The notes below the pieces were generated by a model. The model saw nothing but the letters and a program-made list of their open reading frames with translations. It searched no databases and was not told where the DNA came from. This document shows, in pieces, positions 46,640 to 56,640 of a stretch of 64,000 nucleotides of DNA (the first letter of the stretch is position 1; each line of letters starts with the position of its first letter). Position numbers and translations under genes: made by a program. The stretch covers positions 21,672,844 to 21,736,843 of the forward strand of contig NC_012879.2 of assembly GCF_000003195.3 (NCBI RefSeq), in the 5' to 3' direction. Origin of the DNA: Sorghum bicolor. Taxonomy: Eukaryota; Streptophyta; Magnoliopsida; Poales; Poaceae.

Positions 46640-46855
46640 CTTCAAGAAACTTATGACTTTAAATCAGTTGTCATAAGTGTTTGTGACTTTCAAAATCAAA
46701 GTCATAATGCTATGACTTTGCCCGCTAAAATTCATAAGTGGTCATTAAAGATAGTCATCTTTTGAAATTTTATTTTTTGTCAACTTGTTGTCACAAATGA
46801 CAACTTGTGACTTAACTAATGTTAAATGTCAAAAGATGACAGATTTCTTGTAGTG
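46640..46855 (+). repeat. Right subterminal region and terminal repeat of the CACTA element
   Basis: Repeated gtcata, gtgact, gtcaca and their inverse in 200 bases, ending in agatttcttgtagtg. The end is the inverse of CACTACAAGAAAT, the hallmark of a large group of grass CACTA elements. The three bases after it are gaa; the partner duplication is lost in the gap. Confidence 0.75.
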
Positions 46856-47781
46856 GAATTCTCGTCGTTGCGGTGTGTGCCGGCCAATTTACCTTTTTTG
46901 TATTGGTTGTTATGCTATTTTATGTTTTTGTTTTGTCTTTGCGGGTGTATTATCGGGTGGACATGTCGGGTAGATTTACGTGTGTGGGTGCAGGTATGGG
47001 TGAACTTCTGTACCCACGTATGGATACGGATAACCCAACGGGTAGAATTTTTCCTAGCAGGTGTAGGTATGGGATACACATACCCATCGGGTATATATCC
47101 ATTGCCATCTTGACACATCACCATCAAAAGAATAAACAATTTAACATAAATTCTAATATTACAAAGTAATCCAATGATCAACAACCTCTTATAGATTCCT
47201 AGATACTTTAATCCATCCTAATGCCTCCTTACAACAGGTCTAGACCATTGTAGCCATAATGCAGTTGAAAAATTTACATTCGATTGCTTCATTTACCCCA
47301 TAGAGACAACAATTTTATTTTGTATTTGGATTCTTTTTTTCATTCACAAAAATATGTTGTTTATTATCCTGGATAGCTAGCCACATGAAAATTCTTTTTC
47401 ATTGAAAGTTCTGTTTTTTCAAGGATTATTTTATTGGTAATGTCCCTAAACAAAAGACGCCTATACATTGATCTTGTTGCATATTGTTCAGATTTTTCGA
47501 ACACCTATGTGAAAGAATCGTTTGTTGGAAGCAAACAGGAGGGGTTGCCCCGTGCTGAAAATTTATTAAAACGCAATGAAGAAAAGCCTTTACAACGGGA
47601 ATCAAGAGACAAAAAAGGGGCAAAGAAAATAAAGAAGATTACAATAGATAATCTAGCCATAATTCAGTTTGTAGAAAAATATTTCTACTTTCTCTATGGA
47701 TAACCATGGCAAACTAATAACTGAAAGGTCAATTCGACTTTTGTCGATAGTCTGGCTATTCTCCTTTAAAAAATGCCATTG
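46856..47781. other. Inter-element sequence with a repeat of accc/gggta motifs and a LINE remnant
   Basis: 46940-47105 has several cgggta, acccaacgggta and gggtatgg motifs, a low-complexity pattern common in grass DNA transposons. The LINE remnant at 47215-47412 is listed separately. No gene is recognised in the remainder. Confidence 0.5.
47215..47412 (-). pseudogene. LINE remnant: zinc-binding region downstream of reverse transcriptase (zf-RVT)
   Basis: One minus-strand frame shows FMWLAIQDNKQHIFVNEKKN, then after one stop CCLYGVNEAIECKFFNC and MATMV. This is the zf-RVT pattern that follows reverse transcriptase in plant non-LTR elements: F-x-W-L-A, a Cys pair, an E-x-I-x-x-x-FF-x-C segment, and an A-x-x-V-(W) end. 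Two stops and a weakened Cys/His pattern show it is decayed. The flanking minus-strand sequence to 47700 may be more of the same element but is too diverged to call. Confidence 0.55.
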
Positions 47782-48080
47782 CACTACTACAGGATTGATT
47801 GACCACAACAAGCCCATTTCCACCTCCGTGGCGGGCATAGTTTTCGCCCGCCACGGTTATTCAACCGCACGCAATTACTTCTGGCCACAGGAACGCCCGC
47901 TGTGATAAATGATTAACCGCAATGGGCAACATAAAATGATTGCTTCGGTTAATGGTGTTAACCGCAGCGGCCAATGTAATGTGCCTGCTACGGTTAATAC
48001 GTTTATCGTAGCGGGCATGTTATGATGTTCGTTGCGGTTAAGAAACATTACCCGCAGCGGGCTTTTTATGTTGCCCGCTT
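47782..48080 (+). repeat. Terminal repeat and subterminal repeats of the second CACTA
   Basis: Terminal cactactacagg, then alternating gcccgc(c/t)acggtta, ttaaccgcagcgg, gttatcgtagcggg-like and accgcaatgggc motifs about every 30-40 bases in both orientations. Confidence 0.75.
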
Positions 48081-48108
48081 TGGTAGTTTATTGTATAAAT
48101 AGCAACCA

Positions 48109-49911
48109 GCCGACAAGGGCAAAGGACAAGGCGATGGTAATGGCCATGCCCAGGACAAGGAGGAGGCACAAGACGAGGACGGTGGCAGAGATAAGGAGAA
48201 CACTCAAGTAGATGAGGGGGACAAAGACATGGGTGCAACTTGTGCCCCTCCTCCAAACAGTCCACCTCGGAGCCCAAGCAGACAACAAGAAGGAGGCACA
48301 GAGGAGGCAACGTGGACTAAGACACCTCTGCCAACAGCTACTCCTACGCTTGAAGACCCTCCTCCACCGAGCAAGGATGCAGGCATGACCACCACACTGC
48401 TCCCGTACACTACTACATCCGAAAGGTTTGAGACAAACAAGCATAATATTCTCGTAAGCTTTCTAACACATGAAATGGTAATAAAATTTGGATCAATGTT
48501 TTGCTAGGCCTACAAATACTCTCCAGATCAATCTATTTCCCGAGGCGGAAGACTGTCCTGGCCACTATGAGCTTGCAAAGTTCATGCTACTTAAGGCCTA
48601 GCTCATCGATGACGAAAAGTGGGATACAAGGAAGTTCCACCTGTGGTATATGGAAGCGGCAAAAGCCAAGATGACAGGTTTCACCGTCAAGATTCCCTAA
48701 GAGTTTTTCCACTTGTCCGGTGGCGTTATTCAGCTGCCTGTGGACTTCCAGGACATGTACAATCTATTGCGGGAAGAAGACCTTGACATCGTCCAAATCA
48801 CCTTATTCTCTGTGTAAGTGATGATTGCGACCTTCATAGACCAATCTCTACACTTGCATTGGAGAACTATATGACTTTTAGGACACGATGACTTGTCCGT
48901 GCAGGTTGACGGTCACTATTAGCAGCAAAAGGCACCATCCTATCCTATACCTCTCTCCAATGCAGATAAGGGACCCAGAGTTTACAGTGCGGCAGAGGGA
49001 AAAGAAGTACGAAGACAACATGAAAGAGGAGAAGAAGAAATTATCAAGGTACATCTTTGAAGTCATGAAGAAGCTCAACTCGGATGGGCCGCATTGTATT
49101 ATGGCTGCCCACCACTTTGGGTATGTCAAAAACATCCATGTAGAGCAAAAGTGGCTAGGGTCATGCCTTCTCGTCGACATAACCTATACTTTGTTTCAAT
49201 GGTGTAGAAATGACCTAGCCGGCGGCCACTGGGTTGCCTTCCTCATCTATCCTTAAGAAGGCCAGGCTGTCATATTTGACTCGTTACAGGTACCGAACAA
49301 AAAGGGGTACAAGGCCTTCGAAGACTGCTTAAAAAAGTAAGCCACCAAGCTTCTTTATCCTTTACGGTTATCGTATTCAAATTGATGCTAACACTAATAC
49401 ACTTCGTACAGTGCCTAGAGTGCATATCTCAAGGATCCGCAATGCTAAGATCGGAGAACAAAGAAATTTAAGAAGAGGCATGAGCACCACCTCGAAATCT
49501 GATGCGATTTCCCCGTAAGTATGTTTCAAAGGTAGTTCAATCATGCTTTTGGTACATATATGTTCTAATGCTTCTGTATCGATCGTGCAGTGTGCCAAAC
49601 AACCCTTGGGATCAAAGGCATGTGGCTTGTAAACCTGTGAGAACCTAAGGGAAAGCATGGAGTACACCAACAACTGGAAGAAGCTCAAGGAAGTAGTGAA
49701 GAATCATGGAGAGACGATGAAGAATGAACGACACGCTTTCAAGCAAATCAAGGCAGACATTTGTATGTTCATCCAAGAGAAATACATGCTCAAAGGCGAA
49801 CCATTCTTCGACAATGATGGTGAATTGGCGGTTCGACCTGAGTTCGAGAAGTTTTGGAGATGGAACACCATGCTATGGCCGATGGATTATGCCCACGCAG
49901 TACAACTGTGA
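48109..49911 (+). pseudogene. CACTA-associated Ulp1-like (C48 cysteine protease) gene, degraded
   Basis: Five exon-like blocks separated by GT..AG introns: to 48453, 48508-48813, 48905-49336, 49412-49514 and 49591-49911. The first encodes a low-complexity acidic/proline-rich region. The second contains KFHLWYMEAAKAKMTGFTV and LPVDFQDMYNLLREEDLD, found in the plant transposon-associated protein upstream of the protease. Blocks three to five carry the protease: H in GGHWVAFLIYP, D in AVIFDSLQVP and the Cys in GSKACGL, before a CENLRE stretch. All three catalytic residues remain, but at least six in-frame stops (two in the second block, one after FLIYP, three in block four, one after CGL) make it non-functional. 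Such genes are often carried next to CACTA and Mutator transposases. The start is uncertain. Confidence 0.7.
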
Positions 49912-50163
49912 TGTGTAGCGGCTTCCTCGGTTTCCTAGGTGTATATATGGATGATGAGAACAAGTGGATTTATATATTGAACTACGGACCTAACGCGTCT
50001 TATGTATTGAACTTCTAGGCATATATGTCTATGTCTCTCTCTCTATATATATATCTTCTCTTTGTTTCTGAAGTGAAATATGGAATATGGAATTTGTAAA
50101 TTGTTTAAATTCAAATGCAGCAATGGTTCCGCAAAGAATTATTATTTTTATTTAAAAACACTT

Positions 50164-51681
50164 TGAAAGGATCAAGATGCCCAAGAGGGGGTTGAATTGG
50201 GCTTCTCTAAAAATTTAAGAAACCTATAAGCTCCAATTCAACCCCTTGTGCCTAGTGTGACCTAGAGAGCTACCGGATAAAAAGTTTTGCAACCTAGTTC
50301 CAATCCTATTCTAGCATGGCAATTCTAAGAATGTAAAAACACAAAGTAAATGCTAGAATGTAAAGGAGTAGTGGAAGAAAGTGCTCGGCGATGTTTTGCC
50401 GAGGTATCGGAGAGTCGCCACTCTCCACTAGTCCTCGTTGGAGCACCCGCACAAGGGTCTTGCTCCCCCTTGGTCCGCGCAAGGACCAAGTGCTCTCTAC
50501 GGGCTGATTCTTCGACACTCCATTGCGGTGAATCGCCCAAAACCGCTCACAAGCTTGACACGAGCCACCCACAAGAACTCCGTGCGGTCTTCGTGCCTCC
50601 AATCACCACCGAACCGTCTAGGTGATGGCGATCACCAAGAGTAACAAGCAAAGAACTCTCACTTGACCCAAACAAGGCTCTAGAGAGTGGTGGATGCACA
50701 CTTGACTCTTGGAATTCACTAGAGAAGGATTCTCTCAAGAAATCACTCAAATCTCAATCTTCTCTAGGCTCTTGCTGCTCTCTTGCTCCACAACAAGTTT
50801 CTCAGATGTTCAAATGGGCAAGAGTGCTCTCATGGACGAGGTGGAGGAGTATAAATACACCCCACGAAGTCCAAAGGTCAGCCAACCGTTTTCCACTGAA
50901 AACGGGGTCACCGGACGCTCTTTATGTTGCACCGGATGCTCTGCACCAAGCGTCCAGTGCTCTGTAACGGCTAACTGTACCTGCGTCTGACAGGTCACCG
51001 GACGCTAACTCTCAGCGTCCGGTGGCACCGTCCAGTGCTCCGGGAAGTTTTACAAACTCCCTGAGTATGGGACCAGACGCTACTCGTGTGTCCGGTGCAA
51101 GCGTCCGGTGCTTAGGGGAAGTTTACAACCTCCCTGGGTGTGGGACCAGACGCTGCCCGGTGAGTCAGGTGCCAGTGTTTGGTGCCTAACCCTAGTCACT
51201 GAAGACTCCCAACGGCTAAGGACCTCACAGGACGACTCACAGAAGCGTTCGGCAGCTTCCGGTGCCCCCTTGGGCACCCTAACTTTCGTCGAAACACGAT
51301 CGCTCCAAAACGAAGTTGGTTCCTCTCGATGTAAGGAGTATCTCTGAGCTGCGTAGTGCTAGGTTTACCAAGTGTGCATCACACCTAAACCTAAAGCCTT
51401 GCCTAAGTCAAGCTCCTAGATCAAATCCCCTCTTAATAGTACGATCAAAGGAAAACAAAGTCCTAAACTACTCTAAGTGCCCTTCTTCACCATATGACAC
51501 TTAGACCTAGTCTAGTCTTGACGATGTCCATCCATCCTTTGAAAACCGAAACGATTTCCACTATTAAGTAGGCATGTATGTCACCTTACCTATGACTTTG
51601 CCTCTGCAAAACACACGTTAGTCATAGTAATCAACATTGTCATTAATCACCGAAATCACTAGGGGCCTAGATGCACTTTCA
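50164..51681 (-). repeat. 3' LTR of the third Sirevirus-like element
   Basis: 1,518 bases. Shares with the LTR at 466-2845 the edge block (ccaagagggggttgaat against ctagagggggggtgaat) and the accaagagtaacaagca segment. A CACCGGAC/GTCCGGTG array occupies 50905-51265. Two AT boxes (tatttata on the minus strand near 50851-50858) could be the promoter. Confidence 0.85.
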
Positions 51682-52016
51682 ATCTCCCCCTTTTTGGTGA
51701 TTGATGACAATAACCTCGAGTATGAAAAGAGTTAAGGTTTTCAAATGGCTTGGTTTCAATAAGCCTGATACCATAAGAACAAAGGGATTAGGCATGCTTA
51801 TATCAACCAAGTCTAACATCCTGCATCCAAATATGTGAGTGAAGTACAACAGGATAAAAACACAAGGCTCATAAGTACATCGGAGTAAATCGCGGAAGCA
51901 AAGGTAATATGAGCCAAACACATGACATAAAGATATCACAATTAAGCATAAGTCATGTCTCACAAGTATCTCACACAAGTGCAATGCATAAAGATAAACA
52001 AGATGTAGGATGGAGT
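50164..52016 (-). mobile_element. Third Sirevirus-like element: 3' LTR and adjoining internal piece
   Basis: The minus strand shows internal sequence (52016 to 51682) ending in a polypurine tract aaaaagggggagatt, then a 3' LTR from 51681 (tgaaagtgcat) to 50164 (gatcctttca). The rest of the interior was separated by the chromovirus insertion at 52017 and should resume beyond the window. The five bases before the LTR at 50159-50163 (cactt) should be its target duplication. Confidence 0.8.
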
Positions 52017-52873
52017 TGTAACACCCTAGGTGTTAAGCATGCACTTAGTCTCATCAAAACATTCATAAGCATTCTCATCAAGCATAGCATCACATGAGCA
52101 TGTCATCCATTCAAAGTGTGATTTTATGTGCTTTATTTTGTGTGAATTAAATGTGTTAAAAATATTATGCTTGCTTTTAAAATTGTGAAATATTCAAATT
52201 AGGTTGAATAGTGTGCAAAAAGGCTTAAGAGTATTTTTGTGAAATTTTTGGAGCCATAGGATTTGAGAAATGGAATTTATATAAAAATCCCTAAAATGAA
52301 TTTATTTAAAAACCTAGAACTAGTTTTAATTTGTGATTCAAATTCTATTTGGAATTTGGCCTTGCTTATTAAAACAAAGTTGTAGGGTTTTTGTTTTGGA
52401 ACAAGTTTTATTTTGGGAGAAAAAGGTAAAAGTGATTTTTAAATAGTCCAAATGAATTTAGAAAGAATTTGAGAAAAGAAATTCAAAAAAAAGAGAAAGG
52501 GGACAGGCGCTGCTGGGCCGACCCGCCTCCCTTTCGGCCCAGCCAGCAGCGCGGCCCGCTTCCCCCTCCCCTCTCTCTCCCGTGCGCGGCGCCCGCCTCG
52601 CTCCACTCGGCGCCGGCCACGTGGCGGCCGTACGCCGGCGTTGGACGCGCCGCGGCCGACCGCCTTCACCTGGTCGGGACGCCGCCCCGCGCCCCCAGGC
52701 CGCTCCACTCCACTCTGTCGCCCACGCCTCCCTCTCTTCTTCCTCTGTCCGTGAGCGCAGCTACAGCCGTAGCAGCTCCGCCCGCGCCATCGCCGGAAAA
52801 AGCCCCGCCGCTGATCGCCGGTCGCGCCAGAGCCTCAACCTCGACGGTTGATTGAGGTAGGGGTCGAGCCTGT

Positions 52874-53435
52874 NNNNNNNNNNNNNNNNNNNNNNNNNNN
52901 NNNNNNNNNNNNNNNNNNNNNNNNNNNNNNNNNNNNNNNNNNNNNNNNNNNNNNNNNNNNNNNNNNNNNNNNNNNNNNNNNNNNNNNNNNNNNNNNNNNN
53001 NNNNNNNNNNNNNNNNNNNNNNNNNNNNNNNNNNNNNNNNNNNNNNNNNNNNNNNNNNNNNNNNNNNNNNNNNNNNNNNNNNNNNNNNNNNNNNNNNNNN
53101 NNNNNNNNNNNNNNNNNNNNNNNNNNNNNNNNNNNNNNNNNNNNNNNNNNNNNNNNNNNNNNNNNNNNNNNNNNNNNNNNNNNNNNNNNNNNNNNNNNNN
53201 NNNNNNNNNNNNNNNNNNNNNNNNNNNNNNNNNNNNNNNNNNNNNNNNNNNNNNNNNNNNNNNNNNNNNNNNNNNNNNNNNNNNNNNNNNNNNNNNNNNN
53301 NNNNNNNNNNNNNNNNNNNNNNNNNNNNNNNNNNNNNNNNNNNNNNNNNNNNNNNNNNNNNNNNNNNNNNNNNNNNNNNNNNNNNNNNNNNNNNNNNNNN
53401 NNNNNNNNNNNNNNNNNNNNNNNNNNNNNNNNNNN
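52874..53435. other. Assembly gap, 562 N, inside the 5' LTR
   Basis: The 3' LTR continues for 682 bases past the last shared position (63318) without reaching the sequence that follows the gap, so the missing part is longer than the N run. The 27 bases just before the gap (52847-52873) do not match the 3' LTR and are suspect. Confidence 0.9.
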
Positions 53436-55342
53436 ATGTTTTTGCTGGAATTGGAAAATGCACAGTAATCAAAATTTAACTCAGAAAAATATGAAACTTG
53501 TTTTGCTGGCTCTGCATGTATGATTAGTCACTGGAAAAATTTTGCTACACAATATTTGCTGAATAAATGAATTTATGGTGATTTAAATGCTTACATGGCA
53601 GTGGTTTATGATTTTTAATAAATAATTGGATCATGCAATTAATCTGGAAATTTTTGTGGGTGTTTCTTATGATAATAAGCAAATTATAAAAATATGAAAT
53701 CTGCTGTTTGGCACTTATACCACAGTAGAGTATTTATATTTGCTTTGTGAATTAATCTTGTGATTTTTGTAGCTCAAAATAAGTGTCCAAAAATTATGAA
53801 AAATTTATAGTAGACTTTATGTTTGACTGGTAGTCTCCTGTAATTTTTGTGGAATTTATTGATAAACATAAATGTATGCTAGTTTGGTAGGCCTAACATT
53901 GGATAAAGAAATTATGAATTGTTATATAGATTAAGTAGAATAAAAGGGGGTTTGGTGTATCTTTGAAGCATCTTGTGAGTTGGCTGGTTACACTTGAGGG
54001 CAATCTGTAGAAGAGAAGGGAATAGATGCTTAGTGTGTTTACATGTTCTTGGATGATGTTGACTACCTTGTAAATGACCACATAAATCATCTATGCACCA
54101 TGTCATATTCATCTGGTATTCTCTCGCATGTGCATTGCACCCCGGGCATCTCGCACTCCACTCATGAGCACCCATGCATCATACAGGCTCATAGGAGAAT
54201 GAGGTGGGACCTGAGGAGCAGGAGGAAGCACAGGAGCAGGAACCTCTAGGAGTGTCCGAGCCCAGAGAAGAGCTGCAAGAGTGTCCGGATCACAAGCCGA
54301 GCACGTTTGAGAAAGGCAAGCCTCGGAGCATTCTAAGTCTCTCTATTCTCGTTAACTTAAATAATATATTATGCTTGTTCTACTATGTTGCATTTAAGTG
54401 ATAGGAATTGCCTGATACCGTTGATGCATAAGTACTCCTTGATATCACCCCTTGTTTATCTACCTTATCCAATATAGATAGGTGCGGAGTCTATGCTTAG
54501 CCTGCCTAGTCCGGTAGAAGTCGGGTGATTTCCTGTCACCTGCGAGATATAGGTGGATACCTGCTTGATTAAGCGGTAATTGCTTTGGTAGAGAATAACG
54601 AAGTGTGGAATGAAATTTGAGACCGGACAGGGTCTTATGGTGGGTTGACTGTAGTGCCCCTGCCTGTGTCGATTACGGATCGATCGTTGACGGCCATTTG
54701 TCATGTTGAACGCATGCCCCACACTTAGCTGGAAGGATAAGTTGTTCCGACCGCGAAGCCTGAACACTATCCGGGCCGAGAGTCGAGCCGCCATGCGCTG
54801 TATTGGTGATGGTTGAGGAGAACGACGAGGGCGCGGCGCACAACCTTGGTATACCTTGGATACCTCAGTCGCCGGAACGGTCCTCGTGTACTGGCGGTGC
54901 CTGCCGAACCCGCGAATTGGTCCTGGATAGTGTAACACGGTGATCTGTAGCTCACTTGATCAGTGAGTGTGGTTTGTGTGGGGAATACCTCGCCAGCTGG
55001 TTAGAAATCGATTCGAATCGCCATCACTCCTGGACAGTGAGCACTTGACATGAGCCCTGTCCTCGTAGCAAGGACTATGGAACACTTGGGTTATAACGAT
55101 AAATGGTTTCATGAATACTATGATGAGGTACCATCATATTACTACACTTGCTTGTAATAGTACAGGTGCAAACCTAGATAATAAGTAATGATAATATTGA
55201 ACTTGAGCTAATTAAAAGAAGAAAGGTTTTTAGACTATGTTAGTGGAACAATGCTTTTATGCAAAAGTCTCAGCTACCCCACTATATAGCCTTCATGATC
55301 CTTGAAGAGTCTTTATTTTTGGTTTATGACGGGTAAGTCTAG

Positions 55343-55364
55343 CTGAGTACATTCTCGTACTCAG
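55343..55364 (+). other. Conserved LTR hairpin (chromovirus copy)
   Basis: ctgagtac, loop attctc, gtactcag, followed by ggttct. Same element as at 13765 and 39907 in the LARD-like LTRs. It lies about 450 bases before the LTR end, so it could be within the transcript (R or U5). Confidence 0.6.
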
Positions 55365-55815
55365 GGTTCTACTCCCATGTTGTTTTGCAGATGGTCAAAT
55401 GTACTATGGTTATTGCATCCTCTGCTTGTACCCAGCTATGGGCGATGACTAGACCAAGGGCGATCGTCACTCTGTCTTCTCTTTTGCTTTTGTGGGAATG
55501 ACCAAAACTATGGCACTGTATCAGACTAAGTTTGTGTGTGTTATTTTCGAACTATGAAGCTTCCGCTACTTGAGAACTTGGTTTGTAATAACTTTAAGCA
55601 CTCCGATGTATTTGATGGATGTTTTCGAACTGGATGTAATTGTGGATAGTGACCGCTAAACTTATTACGATCTTGGCTGTATGTACGATATGTGGTTTGA
55701 AATCCTTCGAGATTTCACGGACTACCGGGATTATATGGGCTTAAGCTCGATGGTTTGACTATGCAAATGGTCACTATTAGGCTTAATCTTTTATAATTTG
55801 GGCGGTTCTGTTACA

Positions 55816-56640
55816 GCTGGCATCGGAGCAAGGTTTAGCGAGTTACTGTTCTCATAAGTACGTTCTAAACTAAATTTAAACTGGTTTAATAAAAGATTTT
55901 TATTTATTAATGATAATCCAGGTGTCAAACTAAGTTTTTGGAAAACTATCTAGTGTGCAATGGTCATATCCTTTATGCCCAGTTAAGGACTCTAAGGTGG
56001 CTAGTTAAGTACTGACTTGGGGGTTAATGCATCATATTTCTATTTCGTCGCTCATACGGCGTGCAATAGTATGAGTACCATTCATTTGAATGGTAATGTA
56101 TGGATCAATTTTTCCCCTACGCCTCGGTAAGTGGGAGCTGTGAGAGCATGATCGGATACACTGCCGGTCTAGGGGAGTGTTGTTAGGTGCTGTGTCATGC
56201 ACACATGTTTGGTGTGCTTGGGAACAGTACCGCATGTTGGGAGATTCCATCCTGAGAGGCGATGCCATCATTAGGGTGATGATGTGGGTAGTAACACGTC
56301 ATATGCATGGACGGGGTGTCTGTGTATGTGGGGTGTATAGCTTTAAATTCTTGCTCTGCATGTTCATACTGTGGTTGGGCTGAAATGAGTTTTCTGCAGG
56401 TACACTAACCACGTTCCCGCTTAGAACGCTAGTTACGCTATGAGAGAACGCTGTCTGCCACCGCATATACCGTTTCGTGTTAACTTTTGTTTCTAAGTTG
56501 GTGAGATCATAAGTCCGTGCATGCATCATGTTCATTTCATATCATTGCTTACTTTCCCCCTTAATTTAATCTGTCCCAATTCCAATTATAACAATAAAAG
56601 ATAATCCTTAATCTTACCCAAGGTATTCCGTTTGCAGCAG
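55816..56640 (+). other. PBS and leader of the chromovirus
   Basis: tggcatcggagc at 55818-55829 is the PBS. The next 810 bases hold no gene. The leader ends in ccgtttgcag|cag directly before the ATG at 56641, which looks like a 3' splice site. Confidence 0.75.

Larger units (their letters stand above)
5437..46855 (+). mobile_element. CACTA transposon with captured gene fragments, host of nested LTR elements (left end missing)
   Basis: The right terminus at 46836-46855 reads tgacagatttcttgtagtg, the inverse of a CACTACAAGAAA-type CACTA terminal repeat. The last 215 bases are full of (g)tgac(tt)/cataag motifs. The stretch after the first gap (5437-5660) has the same motif style, so I take it as the left subterminal region. 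Without the two LTR insertions (5824-13195 and 13347-44389) and their duplications, the element would be about 3 kb: subterminal repeats, a GC-rich block, EMC4-derived exons, AT-rich sequence and the right terminus. No transposase is present, so it is non-autonomous and of the Pack-CACTA type. The left terminal repeat is not visible, so the left boundary is inferred. Confidence 0.65.
47782..50163 (+). mobile_element. Second CACTA transposon, left part
   Basis: Starts cactactacaggattgattg, a CACTA terminus. Within the next 280 bases the motif (t)aaccgcagcgggc or its inverse (gcccgctgcggtta) occurs about eight times with variation, the usual subterminal repeats bound by the transposase. A TATA-like tataaata (48094-48101) and a degraded Ulp1-like gene follow. 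The right terminus is not seen; the sequence is interrupted at 50164 by a Sirevirus-like LTR and then by the chromovirus, so the rest is presumably beyond the window. A tc/ta microsatellite lies at 50035-50055. Confidence 0.75.
52017..55815 (+). repeat. 5' LTR of the chromovirus
   Basis: About 3.8 kb as assembled, tgtaacaccctagg ... ggcggttctgttaca, interrupted by 562 N. Contains a very GC- and CpG-rich block (52500-52860) with open frames in all directions, and the CTGAGTAC hairpin at 55343-55364. The first 830 bases align with the 3' LTR starting at 62487 with very few differences, indicating a fairly recent insertion. Confidence 0.9.

Noticed and set aside
47782..48080. Regularly spaced short repeats, considered as a CRISPR-like array
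   Set aside because: Alternating orientation, variable repeats and a CACTA terminus identify them as transposase-binding subterminal repeats; the DNA is from a plant.
50164..51681. Solo LTR
   Set aside because: A polypurine tract and internal sequence are attached at 51682, so it is the 3' LTR of an element split by the chromovirus.
52439..52860. Arginine/alanine/proline-rich open frames in the chromovirus LTR
   Set aside because: Composition-driven; open in most frames at once. One long predicted frame only exists because it runs through N.
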